Of a stretch of DNA of 64,000 nt, positions 34,154-43,452 are shown one piece after another. The translations under genes and the position numbers were made by a program. Position 1 is the stretch's first letter. Each line of letters starts with the position of its first letter. The stretch is taken from NCBI RefSeq assembly GCF_021390435.2, contig NZ_JAJVCN010000003.1:1431501-1495500 (forward strand), read 5' to 3'. The notes beneath the pieces are model-generated. The model was given only the letters and a program-made list of their open reading frames with translations, did no database searches and was not told where the DNA came from. The stretch comes from Kibdelosporangium philippinense. Lineage in GTDB: Bacteria; Actinomycetota; Actinomycetes; Mycobacteriales; Pseudonocardiaceae.

Positions 34154-35748
34154 GCGGCCGGAGCCTGGTGCAGAACCACGCGGCTCTCGACGGGCCACCG
34201 CTTGCCAGGACCGGGTGACTTCAATACCCGCAACTGTCCGGCCCGCTCGGGAGTCAACACCACTTGCACAATCGCCCGACGTCTAACTGGATCGTCAATC
34301 TGTTCCCACCGCTCGCGCACATCTACTCCAGGCTCGATTAACCCTCGCAGCACTGGAGGTGTTTCCAGACGGCGAATCTCCTTCTCGCAGGTCTCAATCT
34401 CGTTCACGAGATCCGGTTCGAGCGACTCAAAGGCAGCGAGAGTGATCCGCCTTGCTTTACGCGACTGAATGAGATCTCGATGTTCCTGGCGAAGAACGTC
34501 AAGCTTTTCTCGAAGGGATTCCAATTCTTGCCCTCCCTCGCCGTCCAGCCGCACCAAGTCTTCATACACTTTCGGAGACGACAAATAGGCAAGCACAACC
34601 TCAATCGTAAACTTTTCAAGATCGTCTTTGTTAATCGTTACACACCCCTTATTTTTGCAGCGATAGATTGGCGCCCTCCCTTCACCGTCCTCGTTGCGTA
34701 TTCCCCCGGCCGTCCCCTTGCCCGGCCTAACTACGTTTTTCATTGCCTTAGAGGGCCGCTTTCCAGAAACCACCATTGGCCCTACGCACTCGTCGCAGAG
34801 CGTGAACATGGTTTGCAGATGCCGCGATCCGCCTGGTCGCACCTTCTGGCGAGAGGGGTCATCGAGAATCGTTTGCGCTGCGAAGAAGAGTTTCCTCCCC
34901 TTCTTACCCTTCAGGATTGGCGGCCAGTCCCCTTTGGTTATCCGAACCTCGTCGCGGTGATACCACCAACGTCCTTGTTTTCCGGGAAGGTGCACCCGTT
35001 CAGCGATGTAGGTCCTATTGCGAAGAACCTCAACCAACTGCGCATGGGTGAACGGTTTACCAACGCCATTTACAATACCCCGCCGAGCCCAGAGCTTTTC
35101 GATCCCACTGATCGCCTCACCGCGAACGACTCGACCAAACAGCTCGTTCACAAGCTTGGCTATTTCGGGAATGACAACGCGCCCAATAAGCTTTCCGGTT
35201 TCCTCGTCGTGGCGTCGCGTGTACCCCCACGACAGGCGGCCTGCGGCCTTCCCTTCGGCCGCCCGACTCGCCACGTCGCGCATCAGGCGCTCGCTGGTCT
35301 TGTGCGATTCGATCTCAGCGTCGATGGCCTCTTCCAGGAGTGTACGGCGGTCTCGGGCGATCCGAGGGTCGTACATGCGGCGGTGCGTATGGATCCAAAC
35401 CAACAGGCCTTGCTCTTCCAGCAGCTCGATCATGTGCGCCCACTCCTTGACCTTCCTGCTGCCGCGACTCAACTCCCACAGCGCCAGGCCGCCAGCTCCA
35501 AACTGACCAGTCTCCAGGTCCTTTACCAGGCGATCGAAATCTTTGCGGGCCTTCTTCGCGTACTTGCTTGCGCTGCCGACCTCGCGGTACGGCTCCGGGT
35601 GGAGGCGGAAGCGATCCCGTTGACCGTCCGCCACCAACACCTCGTGCTGTTGGTCCAGCGACGCTTCGCGTCCGGAGCGGTCATTGGATACGCGCAGGAA
35701 CTCGCGGAGACACAGCAAATCGTCAAGTTCAAGCAGGTCAGCGGCCAT
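34150..35748 (-). CDS. int: Large serine recombinase (prophage integrase)
   Basis: A 532-residue recombinase from ATG 35748. The N-terminal resolvase domain has LRVSNDRSGREASLDQQ, where Ser 21 is the catalytic residue and Arg 19 and Arg 24 help; LWELSRGSR follows. The recombinase domain runs to about 300. A zinc ribbon has FTLCDECVGPM and YRCKNKGCV. A coiled-coil (REKLDVLRQEHRDL) ends the protein. It catalyses attP x attB crossover and, with a directionality factor, excision. The gene starts 33 bases inside attR, the classic arrangement. No obvious excision factor is seen. Confidence 0.93.
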   Translation of the reverse strand: MAADLLELDDLLCLREFLRVSNDRSGREASLDQQHEVLVADGQRDRFRLHPEPYREVGSASKYAKKARKDFDRLVKDLETGQFGAGGLALWELSRGSRKVKEWAHMIELLEEQGLLVWIHTHRRMYDPRIARDRRTLLEEAIDAEIESHKTSERLMRDVASRAAEGKAAGRLSWGYTRRHDEETGKLIGRVVIPEIAKLVNELFGRVVRGEAISGIEKLWARRGIVNGVGKPFTHAQLVEVLRNRTYIAERVHLPGKQGRWWYHRDEVRITKGDWPPILKGKKGRKLFFAAQTILDDPSRQKVRPGGSRHLQTMFTLCDECVGPMVVSGKRPSKAMKNVVRPGKGTAGGIRNEDGEGRAPIYRCKNKGCVTINKDDLEKFTIEVVLAYLSSPKVYEDLVRLDGEGGQELESLREKLDVLRQEHRDLIQSRKARRITLAAFESLEPDLVNEIETCEKEIRRLETPPVLRGLIEPGVDVRERWEQIDDPVRRRAIVQVVLTPERAGQLRVLKSPGPGKRWPVESRVVLHQAPAA

Positions 35749-35764
35749 AGCGCTGGAAGGTACC

Positions 35765-35805
35765 ACTACCGCGTGTTTTCCGAAGGCAAACCGGTGGGAA
35801 CGCCA
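35765..35805. other. attR: attR, right prophage-host junction
   Basis: The host frame resumes at CGA 35781-35783, reading EGKPVGTPDAG from there. Joined to the left half at 573-575 this gives TTVLYEGKPVGTPDAG, the expected family sequence. Confidence 0.75.
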
Positions 35806-36739
35806 GACGCAGGCGCGTTCTGGCGCGTGATCAGCGAGTACGGAGTGAAGGCGCTTTTCACGGCACCAACGGCATTCCGCGCGATCAAGCGAGTCGACCC
35901 GGACGCGAAACTACTGGGACAGTACGACTTGGCCGACTTCCAAACGTTGTTCCTCGCAGGTGAGCGCCTGGACCCGGAGACATACCACTGGGCAACGGAA
36001 AAGCTGGGCGTGCCGGTGATCGACCACTGGTGGCAAACGGAAACCGGCTGGCCAATCTGCGCGAACCTGCGCGGCCTTGAGCCGATGCCGATCAAGCCAG
36101 GATCCCCAACAGTGCCAGTGCCCGGCTACGACGTACAAATCCTAGACCAGTCAGGAAACCAGCTGCCCGCGGGGCAAGAAGGCGCGATCGCCATCAAACT
36201 CCCGTTGCCGCCAGGCACTTTGCCAACCTTGTGGGAAGACGACGAACGGTACGTCAGCTCGTATCTGTCCACGTACGACGGCTACTACCTCACAGGCGAC
36301 GGCGGATTCATCGACGAGGACGGCTATGTCTACGTCATGGGCCGCACTGATGACGTGATCAACGTTGCGGGGCACCGGTTGTCCACGGGTGCGATGGAGG
36401 CGGTGCTCGCGGCTCACCCGGCGGTGGCCGAGTGCGCGGTGATCGGTGTGCATGATTCGCTGAAAGGCCAGCTGCCACGGGGTTTCGTGGTGTTGAAGGC
36501 TGGTGTCGAGGTGCAGGAGGATGTTCTGCGCGACGAACTGATCGCCGCGGTGCGCAGGGACATCGGGCCGGTCGCGGCATTCCGGGACGTGTCGATCGTG
36601 GCCGGCCTGCCGAACCCGCTCAGGCAAGATCCTGCGCAAGACAATGCGCGGAATCGCCGACGGCAGAACCGAACCGGTGCCATCGACCATCGAAGACCCA
36701 GCAGTCCTCGACGCCCTCCGCCCAATCCTGCACCCCTAA
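35781..36739 (+). pseudogene. prpE: Propionyl/acetyl-CoA synthetase, 3' fragment with frameshift
   Basis: Continues the host gene with GTPDAGAFWRVISEYGVKAL, the DHWWQTETGW motif and YYLTGDGGFIDEDGYVYVMGRTDD. Near 36613-36616 two bases are missing: the sequence reads LPNPLRQ instead of the expected LPKTRSGKILRK, which holds the adenylation lysine. Shifting the frame restores TRSGKILRKTMRGIADG and a natural stop at 36737-36739, whereas the open frame runs on to 36759. So the gene has two lesions, the prophage and this deletion. Confidence 0.88.
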
Positions 36740-36744
36740 TCCAA

Positions 36745-36806
36745 GGTCAGAGCTCGTGAGTGGTTATGCGTGTTAGAACACGCATAACCACTCACGAGCT
36801 CTGACC
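36745..36806. repeat. Long palindrome / bidirectional terminator, copy 1
   Basis: A perfect 30-bp stem (36745-36774 with 36777-36806) and a 2-base AG loop, between convergent genes. The middle of each arm carries CTCGTGAGTGGTT / AACCACTCACGAG, shared with the palindrome at 39485. Confidence 0.85.
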
Positions 36807-36812
36807 TGGGGA

Positions 36813-37796
36813 TCAGGCTACCGTCAACGGGATCTGCTTGGGATCCGGCTTCTCCGACCACTCGGCCGTGCTCGAAGCCGGAAATTCCGGGGCGATCGTC
36901 AGAGTCCCGCCACTGAAAGGCTCAGGAACCGAGAAAAGCAGCCCCGACGACGAAGCCCGTGGCGAAATCTTCGTGCCTGTGGACAACGTCAGCGACACGC
37001 TGCGCGCCAGGTCAACCTTCAGGTCAGGATCATCAGTGCTGATCTTGGCATCGGGCAAGCGCAGCCACACCTGCTTGGTCGCCGCGGCGCCCACCCCAGC
37101 CAAGTTAGCAGCCAGCTCCGACCGGGTCCCCAGGTCAAGGGTCACGCCAAGCGGCCCGGAAGTCCGTTGCCCCTGATAAGCCCCCTGACCGGAGTACTTC
37201 CCATCGTCCCAGCGGACCGCGCCCGCCCCAGGCTTCGGAGCGGCGTCCGAGGAAGGTCCAGCAGAAGAAGGCGCAGCAGAAGTAGCCCCTAGCCCGCTGC
37301 GAATACTCAGCTGATAAGGCTTGTCATCGGTAATCTCCAAAGTCGCGTCGCCACCGATCGGGACACTCACGATTAGCGCGCTCCCGCGTTCCAAAGCCTG
37401 GGGCAAACGTTTGCGCACACCCGAGACCACCACCTCGGCGACCAAAGGAGCCTCGGGAGGTGGCGCAAACGTGTCATCGCCCTGCAACCGATAGAGCACG
37501 AGGAACTCGTGCCCAGCGGCCGCACGCGCTGGCCCGCCCTCCAAGCCGCCGCTGGTTTCGTCCATGTCGGGCCGCACGGCCAAAGCACCGAACTGGTACG
37601 AGAAGTGCGGGCCGCTGAAGGTCAAGGAAATCGGCCGCGCACCTGCGGGAACGCCCTGTGACCACGTGAAGACGTCCACGAAGTCCGCGGGTTTCGAAGG
37701 CAGATCAACCGGCCCTGGCGATACCGCTGGGCGGGCACCGCATCCGGCCAGCAGCAGCATGACGAGACCCCAAAGGCACGCGCGCAACACGCGCAA
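36813..37796 (-). CDS. Secreted lipoprotein, 327 aa
   Basis: Signal MRVLRACLWGLVMLLLAGC with lipobox LLAGC (Cys 19). The mature part is beta-rich with an Ala/Ser/Pro linker near residues 175-200. It includes PISLTFSGPHFSYQFGALAV and the closing SGGTLTIAPEFPASS. No named domain recognised; likely a surface protein. It ends 6 bases from the palindrome and stands alone. Confidence 0.75.
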   Translation of the reverse strand: MRVLRACLWGLVMLLLAGCGARPAVSPGPVDLPSKPADFVDVFTWSQGVPAGARPISLTFSGPHFSYQFGALAVRPDMDETSGGLEGGPARAAAGHEFLVLYRLQGDDTFAPPPEAPLVAEVVVSGVRKRLPQALERGSALIVSVPIGGDATLEITDDKPYQLSIRSGLGATSAAPSSAGPSSDAAPKPGAGAVRWDDGKYSGQGAYQGQRTSGPLGVTLDLGTRSELAANLAGVGAAATKQVWLRLPDAKISTDDPDLKVDLARSVSLTLSTGTKISPRASSSGLLFSVPEPFSGGTLTIAPEFPASSTAEWSEKPDPKQIPLTVA

Positions 37797-37905
37797 CAGC
37801 GTCGCACTTTCGCCGCGCGCAAGACAATCGGCCGTTGTGAGGGGTGGGTGAGTGGTCTATACCTAAATTTGTCGCCGCTACAGGAGTTACGTTCGGGAGG
37901 GCCCT

Positions 37906-39483
37906 GTGCACGTACGTCGATTCCTCGCGGTCATGGCGGTGACAACCGCCACTGCCGCCTTATTCCAAACACCCGCGAGCGCGGAGCAGGCACCAGCGAT
38001 GAGCAAGAGTCTCTCCAGTGTCGTCCCTGCTCCAGCCGTCACACAGCCGGATGCACGGCAGGCATTTCGGCTCGGCTGGGGTACCGCGATCTTCACGCAG
38101 ATCGGCTCACGGGAGGCTGCTGCCGTCGGCAAACAGCTGGCCGACGTCTTGAGACCGTCGACCGGGTTCCCCATTCCGGTTGTGCCCGCGTTCGTCCCTG
38201 GCCACGGGATTTCCCTGCTGCTTGGCGGTGCTGACGCGCGCGTCGGCCAGGAGGGCTACCAGCTCAAGGTCGACCGGCACGCCATCACCATCCGCGCGAA
38301 CACGGCTGCTGGGTTGTTCGCGGGCACGCAGACATTGCGCCAGCTGCTTCCGGCGAATGTCGAGAGCAAGTCACGCCAAAAAGGACCGTGGGTCGTGCCC
38401 GGCGGCACGATCGTCGACTTCCCCCGGTTCGCCTATCGCGGCGCGATGCTGGACATGTCACGCCACTTCTTCAACGTCGACGAGGTCAAGAGCTACATCG
38501 ACCAGATCGCCCAGTACAAGGTCAACCGGCTGCACATGCACCTGTCCGACGACCAGGGCTGGCGTATCGAGATTCCCGGCTGGCCCCGGCTGACCAGCTA
38601 CGGCGGCAGTACCGAGGTCGGCGGTGGGCCGGGCGGCTTCTACACCAAACAGCAGTATCTCGACCTGGTCGCGTACGCGAAGTCGAAGTACGTCACCCTC
38701 GTGCCCGAGATCGATATGCCTGGGCACACCAACGCGGCGCTTGCCTCGTACGCCGAGTTGAACTGCGACGGCGTCGCGCCGCCGCTGTACACCGGCACGA
38801 ACGTCGGTTTCAGTTCGTTGTGCATCGACAAGGAGATCACGTACAAGTTCGTCGAGGACGTCATCCGCGAACTGGCTGAGCTCACGCCCGGCGAGTACAT
38901 CCACATCGGTGGCGACGAGACGCACGCGACCAAACCCGCTGACTACGTGAAGTTCATGCAGCGGGTCACGCCGATTGTCGCGAAGTACGGCAAGAAGGCC
39001 GCTGGCTGGCACGAGATCGCTAAGACGCAGAACGACCCGACCGTGCTCCCGCAGTACTGGGGCACGGACGACACGGACGAGGAAGTGGTTGCCGCGGCCC
39101 AGCGTGGCAACAAGATCCTGCTCTCGCCAGCACACAAGTCCTATTTGGACATGAAGTACGACCGCTCGACCAAGCTCGGCCTCACCTGGGCCGGGTTGAT
39201 CGAGGTGGACACCGCGTACGGCTGGAACCCTGGCGCGTTCGTCAAGAACCTGCCTGAGTCCAGCGTTCTCGGCGTCGAGGCGCCGCTGTGGTCCGAGACC
39301 CTCGAGAACAGCGACCACATCGAGTTCATGGCGTTCCCACGGCTGCCCGCGATCGCCGAACTGGGCTGGTCACCGTGGTCGACGCACGACTGGGAGTCGT
39401 TCCGTCAGCGCCTTGCCCAGCAGGGTGAGCGCTGGGTTCACCAAGGTGTCAACTTCTACCGTTCGCCGAAGGTTCCTTGGTAG
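37906..39483 (+). CDS. Secreted beta-N-acetylhexosaminidase (GH20)
   Basis: A 525-residue enzyme. GTG start at 37906 follows GGGAGG. Signal peptide to about residue 26 (ALFQTPASA). The N-terminal GH20b domain reaches to about 165, then the barrel opens with RFAYRGAMLDMSRHFF. The catalytic pair is Asp 337-Glu 338 in HIGGDETH; HLSDDQGWRIEI and EIDMPGHTNAA line the pocket. It removes terminal GlcNAc/GalNAc from chitin fragments or glycans outside the cell. Confidence 0.93.
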   Translation: MHVRRFLAVMAVTTATAALFQTPASAEQAPAMSKSLSSVVPAPAVTQPDARQAFRLGWGTAIFTQIGSREAAAVGKQLADVLRPSTGFPIPVVPAFVPGHGISLLLGGADARVGQEGYQLKVDRHAITIRANTAAGLFAGTQTLRQLLPANVESKSRQKGPWVVPGGTIVDFPRFAYRGAMLDMSRHFFNVDEVKSYIDQIAQYKVNRLHMHLSDDQGWRIEIPGWPRLTSYGGSTEVGGGPGGFYTKQQYLDLVAYAKSKYVTLVPEIDMPGHTNAALASYAELNCDGVAPPLYTGTNVGFSSLCIDKEITYKFVEDVIRELAELTPGEYIHIGGDETHATKPADYVKFMQRVTPIVAKYGKKAAGWHEIAKTQNDPTVLPQYWGTDDTDEEVVAAAQRGNKILLSPAHKSYLDMKYDRSTKLGLTWAGLIEVDTAYGWNPGAFVKNLPESSVLGVEAPLWSETLENSDHIEFMAFPRLPAIAELGWSPWSTHDWESFRQRLAQQGERWVHQGVNFYRSPKVPW

Positions 39484-39484
39484 G

Positions 39485-39528
39485 TCGTGAGTGGTTTCGC
39501 CGGTTCTAACCGGCGAAACCACTCACGA
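39485..39528. repeat. Long palindrome / bidirectional terminator, copy 2
   Basis: A perfect 21-bp stem (39485-39505 with 39508-39528) around a CT loop, 1 base after the GH20 stop and covering the stop of the convergent aldehyde dehydrogenase gene. The outer 12 bases, TCGTGAGTGGTT and AACCACTCACGA, match copy 1. Confidence 0.85.
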
Positions 39529-40833
39529 GTAGTTGACCATCAGGCGCTTCTCGCGCCAGTACTCGGCCAGCAGGCTGTTGCGGTTCTCCTGGCTGAACGC
39601 GATTTCCGCCGGGTACGTGTGGTCGCTGTTGACCCAGATCCTTGCCGCGTGGATGGTCCGGACCGCGCGGTATCCGACGCCCGTGTCCCGTGTCCACAGT
39701 GAAACACCGGCGCTTTCCGGCATCTCGTTGACCAGTTTGACGGCGTCGTCGAAGTCGTTGAACCGGGTGACCGAAACAACGGGCGCGGTGGTGAAAGCGT
39801 GCTCCTTGTCGCCCTCGATCACTGTCGGCTCAAGGAAAAACCCGTCGGCCAGTTCGCCACTCAGCGAAGCCGGAACGCCACCGGCACGCACCCGAGCGCC
39901 TGATCGGGCCGCGTTGTCGATGTGTCGCAAGGCTTTCGCACGCTCGTCCGCGCTGACCAACGCGCCGACTGTGGTTGCCAGGTCGAGGGGGTGACCGGTG
40001 ACGAGCTGGTCGACGCGCCCCAACGCCGCGCCGAGGAACTGCTCGTACCGGCCGTCCTGGATCAGCGCCGCCGACGTCCCGATCGCGAAACCGTCGAGCG
40101 CGCGGTCGTGCACTGCCCCTTCGAGATCGGCGAAGAACACCGCCGGGCCCAGGCCGATCGGTTGTGCCGCTGGGAAACCGTTCACCACGTTGATCACGCC
40201 GGGCGGTACGAGGTCATTGATCACGCTGAGCAGCACGTGAATCGATGCGGACGTCTGGATCGCCGGTTTGAGGACCACGGTGTTGCCGGTCGCGAGCGCG
40301 GGCGCGAGCTGCCATGCCGCGCCGAGCAACGGGAAGTCCCAGCCCAATGACCGGACAACCACGCCGTGTGGCTCACGAAAACCATGAACCACAATGGCAC
40401 CGTCGGTCTCGGACCGAACACCTTCCAAAGCCCTGATCGCACCGGCGAAGTACCGGAAATGATCTGAGGCCAACGGCACGTCCGCGCCGAGCGTGTGCCG
40501 GATCGGCTTTCCTGTGTCCCACGTCTCAGCGACGGCAAGGGCTTCGAGGTTGTCCTCGATCCGGTCGGCTATCTCGCTGAGGATGACCGAGCGTTCGGCG
40601 AGCGCCGTCCGTGACCAGCCCGGTGCCGCGCCGCGGCCGTCCTGGATGGCCCGGTGCAGGTCATCGGCCGTTGCCTCGGCGATTTCAGTGAAGTCGTTGC
40701 CGGTGACCGGTGTCGGCGTTCGAAAGTATCGGCCAGCAGCCGGTGGCACGTACTCGCCGCCGACGAAATGGTCGTATCGGCTGGCGAACCGCACCACACT
40801 GCCCGGTTGTCCTGGTGCGGCGTATCTACTCAT
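39523..40833 (-). CDS. Aldehyde dehydrogenase family protein lacking active-site residues
   Basis: A 436-residue protein, clearly ALDH-related (TWDTGKPIRHTLGADVPLAS, VVLKPAIQTSAS, VSVTRFNDFDDAVKLVNEM, RIWVNSDHTYPAE). It is shorter than the usual 500 residues. Between PIGLGPA and VFFADLEG the Gly-rich NAD loop and the catalytic Glu segment are missing. The NQGEVC-type cysteine segment is absent (ALDGFAIGTSAALIQ), and the oxyanion Asn of PWNFPLL reads Asp. Catalysis is therefore unlikely. The frame is intact, so it may be a non-catalytic or regulatory partner of a true ALDH. A GAF regulator is divergent. Confidence 0.85.
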   Translation of the reverse strand: MSRYAAPGQPGSVVRFASRYDHFVGGEYVPPAAGRYFRTPTPVTGNDFTEIAEATADDLHRAIQDGRGAAPGWSRTALAERSVILSEIADRIEDNLEALAVAETWDTGKPIRHTLGADVPLASDHFRYFAGAIRALEGVRSETDGAIVVHGFREPHGVVVRSLGWDFPLLGAAWQLAPALATGNTVVLKPAIQTSASIHVLLSVINDLVPPGVINVVNGFPAAQPIGLGPAVFFADLEGAVHDRALDGFAIGTSAALIQDGRYEQFLGAALGRVDQLVTGHPLDLATTVGALVSADERAKALRHIDNAARSGARVRAGGVPASLSGELADGFFLEPTVIEGDKEHAFTTAPVVSVTRFNDFDDAVKLVNEMPESAGVSLWTRDTGVGYRAVRTIHAARIWVNSDHTYPAEIAFSQENRNSLLAEYWREKRLMVNYS

Positions 40834-40934
40834 GCTCCACGCCTCCCCGGCATGCTTTCATGGGTACGAGTGGCGGACGGTAGAAGACACTGGGTTGCAG
40901 TGACGTTGCAAGGTGCGTTCCGAGGGTGTGGAAC

Positions 40935-42377
40935 ATGAAGGACGCGGGCGCGTACGCATTCCTGGTCGACCAGTTGCGTGACGGGCTGCCTGCGACAAGC
41001 TCGGTCAACGAGCCACGGGCGCTGGTTTCCGCATCGTGGCAACGGTCGCTGGCGGCGAGTGTGGACCCCGAACACGGGTTGCCGCCGGTCGTCTACGACG
41101 AGAACGATGTCCCTGACCTGCGGTCAGACCATCCGCTGGCAGCGGTGATGCCCGCGCTGCGGGCGATGCTGGTGTCCATCGCCGACCAGGCCGAGCACAT
41201 CATGCTGGTGACCGACGCGGCCGGGCACCTGCTCTGGCGGGAAGGCAGCGCCAACGTTCGAAGGCAAGCCGACAAAGTGCTGCTCACCGAAGGAACCAGG
41301 TGGACCGAAGAAGCCATTGGCACGAACGCGATGGGCACCGCGCTCGCGGTCGACGGCCCTGTGGTGATCCACGCGACTGAACACCTTGTCCGCCTCTACC
41401 ATCCGTGGACCTGCGCGGCGGCGCCCGTGCACGATCCGGACACCGGCGCGCTGCTCGGCGTCATCGACGTGACCGGTCCAATGTCCACAATGCATCCGTC
41501 GACGCTCGCGCTCGTCTCGGCCGCCGCTCAACTGGCAGAAAGCCAGTTGGAGACACGGATGCACTCGCGCAACGAGCGCTTCCGGCTGCGCAACATCCGG
41601 CATCTGAGCGGACTGCGCGGCCAGCCCGGCGCGTTGGTCAGCCCGACCGGCCGGGTCGTCGCGACCGAGTCGTGCGACGGCCTTCCATCCAGAGTGGACA
41701 CCGGCAAAGGCACGCTGTGGCTGCCGGACGGCCGGGAAGCGTTCATCGAACCGCTGGCCGAGGGCTTCCTGCTGCGGATATCGCAAGGACTGTCCACGCG
41801 CCGCCCGCAGTTGCTGACCATGCCGTTCCTCGGTGCCGAGGAAACGCGCGTGTTGCTCGACGGCCGCGAAATCCCGCTGACCCTTCGGCACGCCGAAATC
41901 CTCACGCTGCTTGCCCTGCACTCAAGGGGAATGACCGCGGAACAGCTGGCTTTGGTGCTGTACGGCGAAACTGGCAACCCGGTGACCGCGCGCGCCGAAA
42001 TCCACCGGTTGCGGACACAACTGGGCGCCTCGGCGATCAGCACGAAGCCGTACCGCCTGGAAGCCGAGGTCGACGCGGATTTCCTGAACGTGCGCACGCC
42101 CTTGCGGGAACGCCGGGTCCGTGACGCGGTGGCCTTGTGGCGCGGGCCGTTGCTGCCGAGGTCGAACGCGCCAGGCGTGCAGGCGGAACGTGAGCAGACG
42201 CTGACCCAGCTGCGCAGGCTGGTGCTTGAGCGGCGTGACCTGGACGCGCTGCATTCGTTCGTCCGCGCGACGCCGGACCAGGCGGCGCTGGAAGCCCTGG
42301 CATTCAGCCTGCCACCAGCGGATCCACGGCAGGCGTGGGTACAGTCGCAGCTCCGGCAGAGCATGACGGACGAATAA
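40935..42377 (+). CDS. GAF-domain transcriptional regulator
   Basis: A 480-residue protein. ATG at 40935 has GAGGG 8 bases upstream; a GTG at 40926 is possible. The N-terminal GAF part (MLVTDAAGHLLWREGSANVR, then TNAMGTALAVDGPVVIHATE, HPWTCAAAPVHDPDTGALLG) is like that of AcoR-type regulators but lacks an AAA+ domain. The C-terminal part has a winged helix (EILTLLALHSRGMTAEQLAL). Regulators of this kind often sit divergent from aldehyde dehydrogenase genes and control them. Confidence 0.8.
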   Translation: MKDAGAYAFLVDQLRDGLPATSSVNEPRALVSASWQRSLAASVDPEHGLPPVVYDENDVPDLRSDHPLAAVMPALRAMLVSIADQAEHIMLVTDAAGHLLWREGSANVRRQADKVLLTEGTRWTEEAIGTNAMGTALAVDGPVVIHATEHLVRLYHPWTCAAAPVHDPDTGALLGVIDVTGPMSTMHPSTLALVSAAAQLAESQLETRMHSRNERFRLRNIRHLSGLRGQPGALVSPTGRVVATESCDGLPSRVDTGKGTLWLPDGREAFIEPLAEGFLLRISQGLSTRRPQLLTMPFLGAEETRVLLDGREIPLTLRHAEILTLLALHSRGMTAEQLALVLYGETGNPVTARAEIHRLRTQLGASAISTKPYRLEAEVDADFLNVRTPLRERRVRDAVALWRGPLLPRSNAPGVQAEREQTLTQLRRLVLERRDLDALHSFVRATPDQAALEALAFSLPPADPRQAWVQSQLRQSMTDE

Positions 42378-42386
42378 GCTGCCTTC

Positions 42387-43072
42387 GTGCGTATCGGGCT
42401 GCTCGGGCCGTTGCAGGTGGACGGCGCAATCGCGGGCTCCCGGCTGCGCGCGTTGCTGGTCGTGCTGGCGTTGGAGCCTGGCCGGGTGGTGTCGATCAGC
42501 CGTCTGACCGACGGCGTTTGGGGCGACGATCCGCCCGCACGAGCCGCGAATGCCCTGCAGGTGCTGATATCGCGGCTGCGCAAGTCCCTCGACGTGCCGA
42601 TCGAGTCCCATCCCGCTGGATATCGCCTGGTCATCGACCCCGACGAGGTGGACGTGACCCGCTTCGAACGGCTCGTGGCGAGCGTGCGGCTCGCAGACGA
42701 TCCGACGAAGGCTCAGGTGCTGCGGGAAGCGTTGGCGCTGTGGCGTGGACCGGCTCTGCAAGATGTCGCTGACCAGGATTTCTTCCAGCCGCACGCGGCC
42801 AAGCTGGCCGAACTGCGGCTCACAGCTACGGAAGACCGCGTCGACGCTGACCTCCGGCTCGGGCACGATCCGACCTCCGAGTTGACCGCACTCGTCGCGG
42901 AGCATCCGTTGCGGGAACGGCTCATCGGCGCCCTGATGCGAGCGTTGTGCGCGACAGGCGGGACCAGCGAAGCCCTCACGGTCTACGAAACCGCACGTCA
43001 GACAATTGCCAACGAGCTAGGCGCGGACCCGTCGGCCGAACTGTCCGCATTGCACACATCGATCCTGCGCAT
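42387..43072 (+). pseudogene. SARP/BTAD-type regulator, truncated
   Basis: The N-terminus is a winged helix (MRIGLLGPLQVDGAIAGSRL, LRALLVVLALEPGRVVSIS, SRLRKSLDVPIESHPAGYRL), then a BTAD domain ending ELSALHTSILRMPPE at about 43072. The frame runs to 43172, but its last 30 residues are antisense to an ABC ATPase remnant. SARP proteins can be short, but this abrupt joint in mid-sequence argues for truncation by deletion. Confidence 0.7.
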
Positions 43073-43336
43073 GCCGCCGGAGTACGTCATCACGAACTTG
43101 TCGGCCGCTTGCGCGAGGCCGAACTGTTCGAGCAGCTCAGCAGCCCTTCTGCGGGAGTCAGAGACCCGGTAGAGGTCGCCCATCATGATCAGGTTCTCGG
43201 CGCCGGTCAGCAGGTTGTCGACCGCGGAGAACTGGCCGGTGCCCCCGATGCCTTCGGCGACATCGAGATCGATGCCGTCGAGGACGATCGGCTCGCCGTA
43301 GGCCTTGCGCAGGCCGTGTACCGCGATTGCGTTCAT
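43066..43336 (-). pseudogene. DrrA-like ABC transporter ATPase, internally deleted and truncated
   Basis: It begins MNAIAVHGLRKAYGEPIVLDG and jumps from LDVAEG to IGGTGQFSAVDNLLTGAENL. The whole Walker A part (expected LLGPNGAGKTT) is missing. It continues to FVMTYSGGMRR, the signature motif, and stops at the junction with the SARP gene, so Walker B and the rest are gone. It resembles daunorubicin-resistance-type exporters. It cannot be functional. Confidence 0.8.
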
Positions 43337-43452
43337 AGCCAGGAGGGTCACGACCAGCGCTTTCATTCCGTTGAGCGCTCGCTGACAGGGCCTTACAAAC
43401 CCCGAACATTCGCCGGACATTCCGCTCATGCCGGGCCGTCAGAGTGTGTGCC

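Noticed and set aside
34480..36759. 759-residue plus-strand open frame across the integrase and attR
   Set aside because: The first 430 codons are antisense to the integrase and look non-coding; only the part after 35781 is host synthetase.
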